64,000 bases of DNA, taken from assembly GCA_900708905.1 (NCBI GenBank), contig CAADRB010000033.1, forward strand, positions 1,454,072-1,518,071, in the 5' to 3' direction. The notes under the pieces are model-generated. The model had not been told where the DNA came from. It saw nothing but the letters and a program-made list of their open reading frames with translations, and did not search any database. Positions 11,694 through 24,437 of this stretch are shown here, piece by piece. The stretch is from Hymenolepis diminuta (taxonomy: Eukaryota > Platyhelminthes > Cestoda > Cyclophyllidea > Hymenolepididae). The position numbers and the translations under genes were made by a program. The number at the start of each line of letters is the position of its first letter. Position 1 is the first letter of the stretch.

Positions 11694-12491
11694 CCAATAC
11701 TCCGTGTGCAATTAGAAAATAAATGATGTACTTGTGAAACGTGTAAAGAATAATTTTTCCTAAAAATAAATCTAAATAAACACATTTTGACCGAACTTAA
11801 AAGTAATTTTTGTTATTGCTCCATATTATCAAGCAAATATTTCAGTTTTTGTTTGAAAATGATCTCATAACCCTCTGTTGTTTATAAATTGCAACCTTTA
11901 CATTTTCCTTGCTTTGAAATCACAACTATTCAAAGTTCTCCTATATAAATGCAAACTCGTAAAAATTTCCCGTTTCCACACATTTTTACTCCGATTAAAT
12001 AAATCTTACGAAATTTAGCTTTGCATTAATATAAGCCTGTACTGTGATACTCAAAGTCGCGAGAGGTGTGGGAAATTCTTCTAGCAGAAATGAAACTCTA
12101 AGTAGCCGTCCTTGAGAGTAAATACTTGAAATACTTGACACAAATACTTGTGTATGTTTTCATCTTTTTCATCGTACACGAGGATTTATAGATTTTCAAA
12201 TTATTTGCATTTCTTATTTTGTTGGATGCTCTCAGAAGAATATTGAGAAATTTTGCACATCACCCTGCAGTTTAGGAAGCGCATCTTTTAATTAACTCAC
12301 TCATCAATAGGAACATGCATAATTTATTATAGAAACATCACCACACGAGCGCAGCATTTATGAACGGCGGTTTTCTTTTAAGTAGTCAAGGCAAAGGCAT
12401 ACTATCCCGTTTATCAACAGGTCAAAATACTGTCAATTTTAACATTATTTAAACTTCTCCGATATGGCAACAATTTTGCACGTCTAGTAGT

Positions 12492-12520
12492 CTAGCAATG
12501 TGACTGGTAACCATTGCTAG
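12492..12520. repeat. perfect 9-bp inverted repeat (hairpin)
   Basis: CTAGCAATG at 12492-12500 is the exact reverse complement of CATTGCTAG at 12512-12520, with an 11-base loop. No coding context; function unknown. Confidence 0.5.
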
Positions 12521-13453
12521 AAAAGTCCAAGTTTTGGGTATCTTTCAACAGCAAACAAAATGTGAATAAATTAGTTCGTTTTATGATGCACAGATTTAGT
12601 AGTGTTCGTGATTACCGACAAATAAATCTAAATACTGAATTAAATGGCTACTGAAATATATACAGTAAATAATCAGAAAATAACGTGGCTGGTTGGCCTT
12701 ATTGTACTCTAGATATATTGTATTCATTTTGATTATATCAAAGACGAAAGTTGCCATCGCTGAGTTATAACCGGAGAGGCATGATGATTTTCATCCATAC
12801 TGAAGACGGCATAACCAATCACTCAACATAAGCTACTATTCGACGAACTTTGAACACGTGGATGTATTTGAATAACGAGATAAACAATGAATCACCACAT
12901 GCTACATTCAAGTGCTCTTCAGATCAGAAATTCTTATACTTTCTCAATTGCCCACTGTTAAAGCTACAACTACTCAGACTCATAGAAAAGGAAAAAAGAA
13001 AATCTGAAGATCAAACGACTGTACTTATAAACAAAATTAATTTACTTATTTAGGTGACGAATTATTGGTTGTCTGGTTAGCCAATAATTGCAATGATGGC
13101 TTCTCTACAGCCTGTCTACATATCCAGATGTGAGTGTGGGAATTCAAAAATCGATAATCCAGTTGAAGAGAGATGAAGACTACTAGTTTCTCTCGAGTGC
13201 AACGAAAATATTCGATTAGTCTTCCTAACAACTCTCCCTCTTTTGAACTTGATTTTCCTCTATCAGTTTGTCTTATGTAGACGTTCTGCGTTGGCATCCA
13301 GAGTTCAGTAATCACCACCCTCTACAATTCCACTTCATTTCTGGATCTTGAGGAGTCCACTCAGTTCTTGATGGTGGCATTTTTTGTCGTATCCATATTT
13401 TCTGACTTTGAGCTTCCTTTAAAACCTGTTTTGGACATTAGGGTGAATATTTC

Positions 13454-13587
13454 TCAGCTGCATCCATTTTGTGCTGAATTATCCTCAATCCCATCCAGGC
13501 CAAATTTGTTTAAACATGCATTCTCGGTCACAAAGTGCTCTGTACAGGTTTGACGGCTTCCATTGCAGACTTTGCAATTGGCCTCAC
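13454..13587 (-). pseudogene. cysteine-rich exon-like segment, Ly6/uPAR-like spacing
   Basis: On the minus strand a plausible splice acceptor (TTGGCAG, AG at 13588-13589) is followed by a frame of 43 codons to a TGA at 13454-13456. The peptide contains C..C, then six residues, C, then nine residues, C ('NCKVCNGSRQTC' and 'TENACLNKFG'), and a fifth Cys near the end. That spacing recalls the first half of Ly6/uPAR three-finger domains, which flatworms use in many GPI-anchored surface proteins. There is no ATG, signal peptide exon or second half of a domain nearby, so it is either an orphan exon or a relic. Family assignment is inference from spacing only. Confidence 0.28.
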
Positions 13588-14979
13588 CTGCCAAGTTTAA
13601 GATTATTCCCTTGAGTAGAGGTAAAAGTGAAATTTAATCGTGGAAAAATTACGATAATCGTTGAGGTTCAAAGTCGGCAATTGTTTGAAAGCTTTGTAAA
13701 CTTATCTTCTCTGAATTAATGACACTGATATCTTAGTACTCGAAAACTATTATTGATTTATAAATGCCTCTTTGCAAATTCATCCGTCCCCACTCACCTT
13801 GTCTCTCTCTATCTTCGATATTGCGTCATATATTATTTTGGATTCTCTCTCATCTTACTCCATGCCACAATTAATTTTAACCTTAAAGTTCTTTGTTAGC
13901 TGGTATTTAACGGATAACTCGTTTTCCACAATAACGACTTGTTGAATCTAGTCTGAATACTTGCACTTTCAGGCTACCAACTGCTGTAAAAGTTCATGGA
14001 ATTATAATATTTATAACGTATGAGATCATTCAAATTTTGTCCAAACCTCGTGCTTAAGAATAAAATAATGGAATCATTTCAACTGCAAATTAGGTTTTGA
14101 GGCCTAAGAAGAAGTTATAAAAGTTATTGTAGGGCACTGATGTGTACCCAGTTCGAAAAATTTCAGCCCCTGATACTTGCTAAAATGTGTCCATTATCAT
14201 CTCTCTTGTAATACGACTATTTATTAGTCTCATAAAATCTTCTTCTTCCCATTCCCCGACATATTATATACATTTTAATTTGTATGCGGTTTTCAGAATT
14301 CTGATGAACTATTCAGAGAGTTAAGTCGTCTACATCTTGAATTTTTAGTAGCGAATTCTACTTAAGACACCCTTAAGAAATAGGAGTATCACGGTCCGGT
14401 GTAATTGTGCCAATTTTCATCAAGCTAAAATCGTCCATTTTGAGATCGTCTGTTATACTTTCCTTAATAATTAATGAATGCCTACAGTTTAAGCGATATA
14501 TCTAGCTGTTCAGGGTGGAAAAAACTAAATATTTTGTGGAATTTTGAGAAAAAGGAGAATTAGGCATTAAACTCGGTCTTACAGTTGACATAACTGAAGA
14601 CTGGAAAAAATTTGTTTTGATCAAGTTCGGCGCAACCAGATCGTTACACTTCAGTTCACCTACAACTCCGCGGCTTGATTCTGCACAGCAAGAAAGGTGG
14701 GTGGAATAATTATTTCTTTAACATGCAGCCCCAGTAAACGTTCTTACTAGTTTCAGCTTTAATAACACTATAAACAAGTAAAAACCCCGTAAATATATCA
14801 CAATTTTAGAAAAAGTGATAAGAGGCAACGGAAAATTAGCTATTAAAGGTAAAAATCAAATGCATTACAAAAAATATATATAACAAAGCCTCTCATTCGA
14901 ATGAAAAACGGTGCACTGATGGAAACCTACTTGAATATTTGTCGGATAATTACTTAAAATGTACAACATTCAATTATTT

Positions 14980-17260
14980 TTATAAGTTAATGTGCTTCAG
15001 CGTAAAAAACATTGCAATTTTATTGCCGGCATGCAATCGAAAGACTCCTTGGTTAAAAAATGGATATATTATAAGGCTACCCACATAAATAATTAAACTG
15101 TCATCAAATGAAACATTGGTGTCATCGTTCCAAAAAATTAGAAAAATTTTACATTTTGGCAATAATTTTACTAAATAACAGGACTGAATATTTACTGGAG
15201 GTGTTTCATGGAAAAATAAACTTAGAATTTTTCAGAAAGTCATTCGAACAAATTCCTTGTTTAAATCATGCGGCTTTATATTTGGCGCTTCATCTTACCT
15301 GGACATGTTAAATACTATGGTTTTAGATTTTCTCTAACGCGTATTTTATTATAAGCGAATTACATTAAGTTTTCATCTGCTCTGACCCAAAGTAATCTAG
15401 ATGATTTTTTAAAAGATCTATAAAAATTTCAACAATAACTTAAATAAATATCACAAATGTGTTCGATTTCTATTTATTCAGAGATGGAATAATATAAAGT
15501 ATCGCGTTAGGTGACTCCACATTTTCCCTTTTTTAAAAGCACAGTACTTTAAATGGCGTTTCATTTAACCCAGACATGCCGTGGATATTAATGTGAAACG
15601 ACCCGCTTATCAATTCAAGTACACTGAATTGCATATTCATGTGCTTTTAAATGACCTTTTGTCTTAGTTTCAATGTGAAACAACTCGATATTAGTTAAAA
15701 ATCTTTTTATTACAAATTGATGTGCTCCAAAATAAATTTTTCTTCTTAATTTTTTAAATTATGTCTATGTGTATTAAGCTTTTTAAAGGAACATCTTTTA
15801 GTTCCAAAGGTCGGTATTGCATAGTATTCGCTGACATATGAAATATATGGAAATCCACTGCAGGTAATTTCAACTTTCAACTTCAGCTTTGTATGTTGGT
15901 ACATTTAATGTGGCCATGTTAGGACCATTCTTGCAAAACAACCTACTAATCAGTTCAAACATTCTAAAGGACATATTTGTGCGCATGCAAGTGGACTTTC
16001 CTTTATACTTTAAAATATATTATTTATCACTTTTGTTTTTTGCAATAGAATCCTTCAGTAACATACGTGGGCATGACATCATTTTCCTTATTGATGGAAT
16101 TATATTGGATTCTACTCAAGACAATCTCAACATTAACCTTTTTAATATCATATAATACTTGGGACGCCGGTATATTTAACTTAAACATGTCATGGCTATT
16201 ACTGTGAAACACCTCGTTAATCAGATGAAAAACTATGAATTATAAAATCATGTGTAATTAATGAACTATTAATTTTCTGAGATAGTCCTGAAAGTTTTAA
16301 ACTTCATTAATGACGTAAGTAAGTACAATTAGTGATTATTACTTCTGCGTCGGGCAATTCTATCACTTTTCTTGTTTACATAATACGCTTTTTAATATGG
16401 CGGTTCATTAAACCTTAGAATTCCATTAGAGGAAATCTCAAATTTTCCCTGTATAAATCAAATGGTAGTTTTTATGGGAGAATATTTGACCAGGATATTC
16501 TGCGGCTAATAATGAAACAACGGTCCAGTTTTAATTTTGAAATCTTTGAATTCAACATTTTTGTGCATTCAAATAAATTATCCTTCATATATTACTGAAT
16601 ATATTTCTACTTTTAAATTTACCAAATATATAGGTAGGTACCGTTATAGCTTTATCAATCTCCAAGTAGCCACAAATCAGCTGGATAAAATAGTAAAACG
16701 GAATTAAGCAAACTTCCGTTATTAATTCCAAATTCACATTTCTTATTTTATAAAAAATTATAATATTTTTCAATATTAACAATAACACCATTAGGTATCA
16801 AGGTGAAACGAGTTCGTGTTCTTCATTAAAAAGATCATATGAAATTTCAATGTAGATCATTTCAATATATTCCTCGTTTAATCATAAGGTGTTTCATATG
16901 TCGATTCTCATAGAACCTGGGACAGTGTCTTCCATCATGAAGCAGTTCGATTATCTGTTTGAACACTTTAAAATATACACACCTATGATTATAAATGAAT
17001 TTTTTGTTTTAATTTTATTAAATATTTCTAAAAGCGATCAATTTAATTGAAAAATCTTTAAGAAAGCATAACTAAAGATAACTTCGTATCCATTATTAAG
17101 GAAATCATATGGAATTCTATTGTTGATAATTTCTGCAAATTCTTTATTAGAATCATGAGTTGATTTTACAGAAAATGCTGCGGGTTTTCATGTAAGTCAA
17201 CTCGTTTTTCACTTTAGACACTTTGAGTTATGCACACATGTGCTTACAAATTTAGTTTAC
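14980..17260 (-). pseudogene. tandem array of decayed copies of one exon
   Basis: Downstream of the 70-aa ORF, the minus strand holds at least five degenerate copies of its second half. Cores comparable to 'PYDMSKENVEVHYIGN' are seen near 17155 ('THDSNKEFAEIINN'), 16880 ('TPYD' then a shifted frame 'EEYIEMIYIE'), 16147 ('VLYDIKKVNVEIVL'), 15270 ('KPHDLNKEFVRMTF') and 15105 ('NVSFDDSLIIYVGSLIIYP'). Each is followed by a hydrophobic/aromatic strand pattern. Shared flanking DNA (for example GTGAAACRACTCG-like and AATTCATGTGCTT-like blocks) recurs with a rough 240-290 base period, irregular in the middle. Most units carry stops or frameshifts, so they cannot all be coding now. No known domain is recognised. 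Confidence 0.55.
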
Positions 17261-17284
17261 ATTTTAATTTTATGGAATATGTCA

Positions 17285-17497
17285 TTAATTTAATAAAGTA
17301 ATTGTAGCTTTGTATCCTTTATTGGGGTAGTTACGTAGATTTCCAATGTAGTGAACCTCAACATTTTCCTTGCTCATGTCATATGGTACTTCATATTGCG
17401 GCTTAGTTGTACTGATGATGCACTTGCCTTTTATTATAACCTTGACATCTATTGGGGCCACATCGATCGAATAAATGGAATAAGTCAAGTCACTCAT
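17285..17497 (-). CDS. 70-aa ORF, founder-like copy of the exon array
   Basis: An ATG (17495-17497) opens a 70-codon frame ending TAA at 17285. The ATG is conserved in three other copies of the same DNA (about 30721, 31581 and 32983), which supports it as the true start. The first 16 residues ('MSDLTYSIYSIDVAPI') are shared by those copies. The remainder ('VPYDMSKENVEVHYIG', 'NYPNKGYKATITLL') is the unit repeated downstream. Alternating hydrophobic residues suggest beta strands; there is no signal peptide or membrane segment. About 60-70 bases upstream is a TATA-like ACATAAAC, replaced by TATATAAAC in the sister copy at 33 kb. The family is not recognised. It could be the first exon of a larger gene, since a donor may lie within the frame, or a relic. 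Confidence 0.35.
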   Translation of the reverse strand: MSDLTYSIYSIDVAPIDVKVIIKGKCIISTTKPQYEVPYDMSKENVEVHYIGNLRNYPNKGYKATITLLN

Positions 17498-17630
17498 GTT
17501 GTCAGACCAGTCCGGAGGTGACAGACAAACCACTCCAATTTATTAATTAGTGAATGAGGTTTATGTACAAAAAATTTCATCGTTAGACATCGGTCATGTC
17601 TCGTTGTCGGTGTCTCGGCATGATGATCGG
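17448..17630 (-). repeat. dispersed promoter/first-exon repeat A, copy 1
   Basis: Read on the minus strand it runs from a GACACCGACAACGAGACATG block, through a TATA-like box and 'AATAAATTGG', to 'GTCACCTCCGGACTGG', the ATG, and the codons for the conserved N-terminus. It aligns along its length with 30624-30787, 31357-31620 and 32929-33214. Similarity may extend to about 17735 with an indel. Confidence 0.85.
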
Positions 17631-17820
17631 CAGTTTGAAGGAGTGATAAAGTCGTTAAGTAAGAATAGTGGGCTTCAATTCGTACTTTTAAAAAAGGATT
17701 TATATAGATGTTTCCACTAGATATTTACGATTATGCTCTATGTATATACATGAATGTTCATTTGCTTGAATATAATAACATGATTAAGTAACTATGTGAA
17801 TTAATAAAGGGAATTGCAGG

Positions 17821-17852
17821 GTGCGTAAGGCATCTGAAGACACCTTACACAC
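17821..17852. repeat. 10-bp inverted repeat next to a transposase relic
   Basis: GTGCGTAAGG (17821-17830) and CCTTACACAC (17843-17852) pair with one mismatch around a 12-base loop. It lies about 95 bases past the end of the mariner-type relic, on the side where a terminal repeat would be expected. Confidence 0.35.
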
Positions 17853-17944
17853 TTTTGGAAAAACAGAAAATGTAACTGCTAATGGCTAAAACCTACACTT
17901 TCTTGTAACAAAACAAATAAACGTAATACCTATTAACCTAGGTT

Positions 17945-18139
17945 TTATTCTATATATCCCCCTTCGGCAACTATTACACACTCAAATGGAGCTTTGATCA
18001 GGTGGTCTCTATTGATGGTCTCGATTGCTCGGACTATAGCTTCCATGGGAGAGGATTTGGTGTTATGAGGATGCTCATCAACTGCCCCTTCAAGCACATT
18101 CATCCCACATCTACATGGCCATAAGTTTCGGCTATTCAT
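17945..18139 (-). mobile_element. mariner/Tc1-superfamily transposase C-terminal relic
   Basis: A 64-codon frame ending 'FECVIVAEGGYIE' and stop. This C-terminal signature ('.VI.AEGG.IE'), preceded by 'NVLEGAVDEHPHN' and an amphipathic helix ('EAIVRAIETINRDHLIKA'), is the familiar tail of a mariner/Tc1 lineage in which the last helices follow the third catalytic acid. The catalytic 'SPDLNP' region upstream is degraded: the sequence before the ATG is stopped in all frames I tried. This is therefore a dead fragment and not a gene. It is a different lineage from the element at 1-436. Confidence 0.6.
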
Positions 18140-21100
18140 CCAGTCCTAGATTTTGAGAACTTTAATTTCAGTAATCTCATATCCTAATTTTAACTGATAT
18201 CATGAAAGTTGTCAGGAGATATAGTACGCTCTCACAAACATGAGATCGGTCTTTCTTCTCTCCGTTACCCACTGAATAGCATTTGCTATCGGAAGGTGAA
18301 AGGAATTGTGTGAAACCGGTACTTTTAATAATCAATAACCAAACTAAAAGTCTGAGCCATACATATGAAAGTGCATGTGTCTATAACGGTAGCGCATTTG
18401 CCAGACATCCAATAATCATAAGCTATTTGAAAATCTAGGAAGGAGAATATTGCTATTTATTGACATGTGTCAGTCTGATCCCAAATTTTTTATTCATTTG
18501 TGTTCTCTATCTTTTTCCCCCGTTCTAGGACCCTAATCACTGATTAGTTTGCATACCTACTGCCTCCTTCCTTGTACTAACGCTTATTTGATTATCATTC
18601 GCCCTTCACCCCTGACTCCATTAACTCTCATAAATATTTACTCGGGCCTCTTGTGTTGAATTTTCTGTGCATTTGTTACCTCACTTAGCACATGAAGTTG
18701 TATCCTATCTCAACAGTAACTTTCTAAGACGGTTCAGGATATAATACTGCTGACGCAGGTGAGATCGACAAAGATTCACAAAGTGAAATACGTACAAGGG
18801 GAGATACCCAACATTGATATGGTCCTTTTACCTTATCAATCCTGTCTTTACTTATTACCTGATTACGAGGTGCACTCGGCTAAAGGCTGACAGGAAGGAT
18901 TTGAAGAATGCGTACAAAACTATAAGGGGCATATCCTAATGTACTCTTCATGAAATTTCGACTCCAAATGGAATGTGTGTGATCTGTGGCCTTCACTAGA
19001 AGGAGACCTTACTGGAGATGGTGGAATTGCCTGATTCAATTTTGATCTACTTTACCTGAGAGTGGATGGCATTTAAAACCCCTATTAAGTTACATATTAC
19101 CATTATTCTTCTTCACTCTTTGATTAAGGATACGTGGTGTAGTGTTGTGTATAGTGTATATATAGGCTAAATTACTTGGATACATTAAACTGTACGCAAG
19201 TGGCTTTGAAGCCACTAAAGATTATGGAACTAGCTTGAAATAGTATTTTAATTGCAGTATAGCTAGAATTTGGAAATTCACAACCCATCGGTACAAATCC
19301 AGTGATTAGTTGACACTAGTCAATAAAAGAGTACGTGATTCAATTTTCGCATTTATAGGAGTAAGCTTCGATTCACTATTTCAGTGTCAGAACTACTACA
19401 GGGCAATTTGTTCATATTTAATTTTGTCTACTTATTATATCTCAGTAGATTTGGGATCACTCTGGAGTTGAAGTAGCAAAAGTGAAGACTTACCTCGAGA
19501 TAGGGACAATGTTAAGCCATTGTTTAGTTGGGCCGACTGAAATGTTTAATAGACCGAATCGGATTATTTGAAAACCAAGGAACGGTGCCTGAAAATGTGG
19601 CAGCTTGTGTAACTCGTAAATTGGCCAGTATTGAACGGATAACCGAGAATGCGAACTTCTGGAACGTCGTCTTTTAACCTGAAATAAATTAAACTGCAAA
19701 ATGCTTGGTGATTTCAATTCAATTTTCCTTTCGATGGCTGTGTGTAGTATATGTTGAATTTATTTGCAAGCTCTGTATTATTAATCGAAGCTAGTATTCA
19801 TTCGGCAATACCTATAATTGAATAGCATAAGTGTATTTCTGTGCGATGCTTTCGCTTACCAACTAGGCGCATAATACTTAGAGGCTTTGGTACTTAAATT
19901 TAGTACCTGTTGGTGTACTCAAAATACTTATATTAATCACTGGTGTGGCAATACTTATCATACGAGCTTCTCTTTCTTATAACTGCGCAATATTTTTATT
20001 TAAGCCAGATTTATTGTCTTCACACTCCTTATTCTAGTTATAATTTGAAAATTTGTATTTGTCTATAACAGTAGGTATTCAATAATCAAACCACATTGGT
20101 TATCCGACTGTTACTTAAGGTAAAATCCAAGTCGGTTGAGTTGCCTTACACAGACATCGTGCAGGAAAAGCATGACAAATTAAAACCTGGAATAAGTTCA
20201 ACTGACCCTTCAGATGGTTATTAAACTTCCACAAATCCATGACCAAGGTAAATCAAGTAAGACTTGAACAATGTCATCGGTGAGGTCAGCCGAATCAGTA
20301 AAAGGCATCATTAAGTCAGAATTCAGTGGATCATTTGCGTGAGAAATAAAAAGGTAGCGATATTTATTGCGCGCGTTTATTCATCAACCGCACGCAAAGT
20401 TTTAAGGTTACAATTATTGCATTCTCTTAAATTTAAAACTGTTCTTGTTTAACATTCAACTGATTCTCTTGGAATAGGATACAATAACAAAGAAATTGAT
20501 TATCACGATTGGTTCTGGATGGTATTATTGTATGTATTGGTGATTATTACTGGGTTTGACGAATGAGAAAGAAAACTAATGACATGCTTAGTGAGTTAAA
20601 TATCTTTCCGCATCTTTGCGTCTCCTTCACTTCAATCATATTTCTCTTGTGTCATTCATCTACTTGTCAATCCTCCATTCCACTCTGAGTCAATGCATTG
20701 TGTGTGTTACAATTGGACACATTATCTTCATTTCAGTTTCTACATAGAGAACTGTCATACCTTGACAGCTGAAGTGTATGAATTGCAGGAGAATCACTTT
20801 TCTGGTCTCGGCTCATAATGCATTAATTTTGACAGTTTCTCAATTCATTCTTTTGAGCTTTAATAATTCAGTACATTCTCCGTGTTATTCAATTCTGAAT
20901 TGCTGTTCTATTGGTTCGGTACTGTGTTAATTCCAATGAGGTGTAGCGAAGGGAAATTCCCATCACTGTTACATGCCACCGGTATACTTTAAAATACTAA
21001 AGAGGGGTCGGAATCAATAGGGATATTGAGCAAACTCGATCGCACTGACAATGTAGTGATGTAATTAGTAAGACAATTCAGCTCACTGCTCAGTTTTAGC

Positions 21101-24100
21101 AAAAATGAGCTCCGCTTAGTTAGAGTGGCTTTGTTAGTTATAGGTTTGCCATTCCACCTTCATAACTCAAGAACGGATAATTGCCATAAAATACGAACCG
21201 TAGTAAACATAAATCAAATTTACTAAGCTGCTAAGCAGTGGTCAACTAATTAATTGAATAATGTATAGCAGGAATGAACGGTATAACTTTCGTAGGCTTC
21301 AGTATCTATCACAGCTTGAGATATTATTTTGATCGAAATTTCCTGGTCAAAAATTTACACTATATAATTTAAGGTATTTATTGTCAGAATTTCAATAACA
21401 TAAGTAATTTTTCCCCTTAAAATTTTAGTTCCTCATCTCTTGATATTATGATGTCGGTAGTCGGGGTTAGATTGCGTCTTACACCGCAAAATGACGGTGT
21501 ACACGGGCTTATGAAAATGCATAGGCAAAAAGTAGCAGTAAGACACGTAATAAAACACGCGATAACCAAGAGGAAAGCATTTATTCACAAATAAATCACC
21601 TTACTGCGCCGGAATCATTTTCAGGTTTTATGCTATTTTGGTTTTTGAACGTAAAAATTGAAGTACAAACATCGAGTTCTGTTACTTTGAGGAAACATAA
21701 CAGTTTTGATGGCTTAAATGAATAAGAGGGGGATACTAACGATAATTCAAATTCTGATCTGAACAGTAAGTAATTATCATCATCGTTGAGAAACTTCGTA
21801 ATTTGGCCATTATGTACTGTTAATGCAATAACTTACCGCAAAGATTTGGAAAGATAATCGTGCATTGTATTCTTATTATAAATGTACATTAAGATGTCTG
21901 TGGTTCCCTATTCCTGAAAAGCTCTTTTCTTAATTTGGCTATGACCTTGGAGATAGTACTTTTCTCATTCTCTTCAAAAGTACATTTGGGACACCGTGAC
22001 TCACGCTTACAGAAACGTTCTATCCACGTAGGCGCTACAGCTTCTTCATGTGCGTTAGCGAATTCCCCTCACAATTCTTATCCATAGGAGGCACCACGTG
22101 CACGCTGACGTAATTGAGCCCTTTTTTTTGTTTTCCCGGAATTAAAAGGACATTCTCTTCGTTAAGGTAATTATTATGAAAACGGCGATTAGTTACCATT
22201 TCTGTCATACACTTGTCATTCTGTAGAACACAGGAAAGTCTGATCAAGTGTAGTTGTATTTAACAGTTTAATCTGTGCACGATAATTGGCATTACGGGTC
22301 AACACCCTAACAATTGTTTGCATTACCATGGATGGCACTGTTTGTTCACAGTGCGATGAAATAATATCAGATGATGTTCAATTTATTTGATACTTAATTT
22401 CGTGAGGACGTCGTTTATAACATAACTCATTACAACCGTGGGTGATTTCTATGTCGAGAAGTTTTTAAAATTGCTCCCTTGACCAAATTGTGGATACTTC
22501 GTTTTCTGCGATTCTGAATAAAGTTGAATCAAAGGAATTATAAGAGATTTAGGAGAAAAATGGTCAACAGAAACTGGACATATCGTATGCGTTTTCCATT
22601 GACTTAAATGCTAATTACTTTTTCAATTATTGTTCCCTGAACGCCATAGAACATGCTGGTCTTGTTCTAACGGAAAAAATGAAGTCAAAACGAACTATTT
22701 TTAATATAAAATATAGATCACATAAAATGTATAACTGTATAGGGATGACTAATGGGGTAAACAAAAGTAACAACAAAAAACGAGGGAATTACGTTGGTTA
22801 TATCATAGGGAAACGTGAATAAGGGAAACTGTCACAACAGGGCATTTCGGGTCAGGGCAAACCGGTTCGGGACATGAAGAAGCTTCTCGTATTAGAGAAG
22901 CTTACGACAGTTGGTAGCAGATAGTCGATCTTGGGGATGCATCACTGACTAGACTTGAGTAATGGCGTTTCATGAATGCACTCTTAACTTTAACTTTTAG
23001 TGAATGGATTGTCAGCTCCTCTACGGCTCCATTTAGGCAGGTGAGTGACTTGACTTACTGCTTCAACTTTTTTGACTGGTCAAAATAACTCTCTCTACGT
23101 TATATCAATAGTACTCCATATGAAAAATGATGGCTAAAGGGTATTTGTCGAGACTCACGAATCTTGTAGTATCCGACTGATGTGCAATAAGAGTCGAACA
23201 GGCGTTATTATCTTACTTTAGCACCTGCAGGTATTCCCCTATTACTATCGATCTTAACCAAAAACAATACGGTGAAGAGATAGTCTGCAGGTACATAAAG
23301 ATAGTCCAGAGCAATGAGAGACTGTGAATGTGGATGTAGTTTGCACATACAAGGCTGTAAATGTGGGTAGATATAAAATTTTAAGATCAATCATAAAATC
23401 GGTGGAGCTAGGATTGTGAGCGCTAACCTCAGAATCTGATTTCACCCATTATAGCAGAAATGAGATTTTAACCACCAATTATGTAATTGGCAGTTAGCTA
23501 TTAACAATAAGCTTGAACTGGTTAAACCCGACACCGTCCCAACTGAAAGATTGAGAAACTGTAAAGAGCTCATTTGAAGAATTCAAATGAAAAGCCAGCG
23601 ACCAAAATTTAAATCATCCCAAGTCTTTAACTGGTTATGAACCAACCAAACAATGTTCTTAAATTAGCGCTTCAGTCGAGTTAAAAAGCCAGCCCTAGTT
23701 GAAAACGCGGAAGAAGGATAGAACTGCTTACGAAATTTCAACATTACAAAGAATACCGTACAAGCGAGAGTGCGAATGGAACTTAAAAATATGAAATCAA
23801 AAGTGGAAGGACTCGCTGAATAAAGCGAAACGAACAAAGTTAGCAGCACAGTTTATAAATCCTGTTTTGAGCTGAATGGGTATGAAAATCGAATAAAGAC
23901 ATCATAAATTGTGCAAGATTAGCACGACACCCTTTAATAATATAAGAGCACTGGCACATCTGCGACACGTGCGTTTATGCATCCGCAACATAAAGGCGTC
24001 AATGAAAGGGCTTCTTAAACACAGAATTACCAACTCATGAGGTCGAAATATAAATCTTGTCAAATGGTCTGTAAAGCAATTGAACTATCGTCAGTCTAAG

Positions 24101-24335
24101 GAATGTACCTGTAATTTAGTTCTAACATATATCGCATTCGACAAACTCCAATGTGAATAAGCCCAATAAAAAATATTAAAGTACAGCAAATGGGAAATAC
24201 GTCATAACTTTTAGCATGTACTTACAGAAAAATTCTCCCACATTCGTAATTCAGAAGTTAACTGACATTAAAACCTGCCAATCTCCAGAGCAAGTAATTT
24301 GAATTCGACACAAAAACATTTCATTTAAAAGTCGC
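18140..24335. other. intergenic, no supported gene
   Basis: Six kilobases with only chance-size ORFs. A 7-bp hairpin sits at 19199-19216 and a 9-bp perfect one at 22880-22903. A minus-strand frame at 22035-22247 is open for 70 codons but begins at a non-ATG and matches nothing I know. About 23010-23065 weakly resembles the repeat A core. Confidence 0.5.
22880..22903. repeat. perfect 9-bp hairpin with 6-base loop
   Basis: AAGCTTCTC (22880-22888) and GAGAAGCTT (22895-22903) are exact reverse complements around GTATTA. It could form a stable stem in RNA. There is no T-run after it and no gene nearby. Confidence 0.45.
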
Positions 24336-24341
24336 TTTATT
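24336..24341 (-). terminator. polyadenylation signal of the LUC7L3 gene
   Basis: AATAAA on the minus strand about 100 bases past the LUC7L3 stop codon. Confidence 0.5.
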
Positions 24342-24437
24342 ATAATGGAATAATTAACCAATTTACAAATTTCATGACGCGTTTAACGAATGATATCAAC
24401 TATATTTAGATATATACAAATGACAAAAGAATTACAT

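Larger units (their letters stand above)
10246..14979. other. intergenic with scattered gene fragments
   Basis: No complete gene is supported. Three small items are listed separately: a secreted-peptide ORF (11556-11693), a perfect hairpin (12492-12520) and a Cys-rich exon-like segment on the minus strand (13454-13587). The remaining short ORFs lack ATG starts, splice context or resemblance to known families. Confidence 0.5.
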
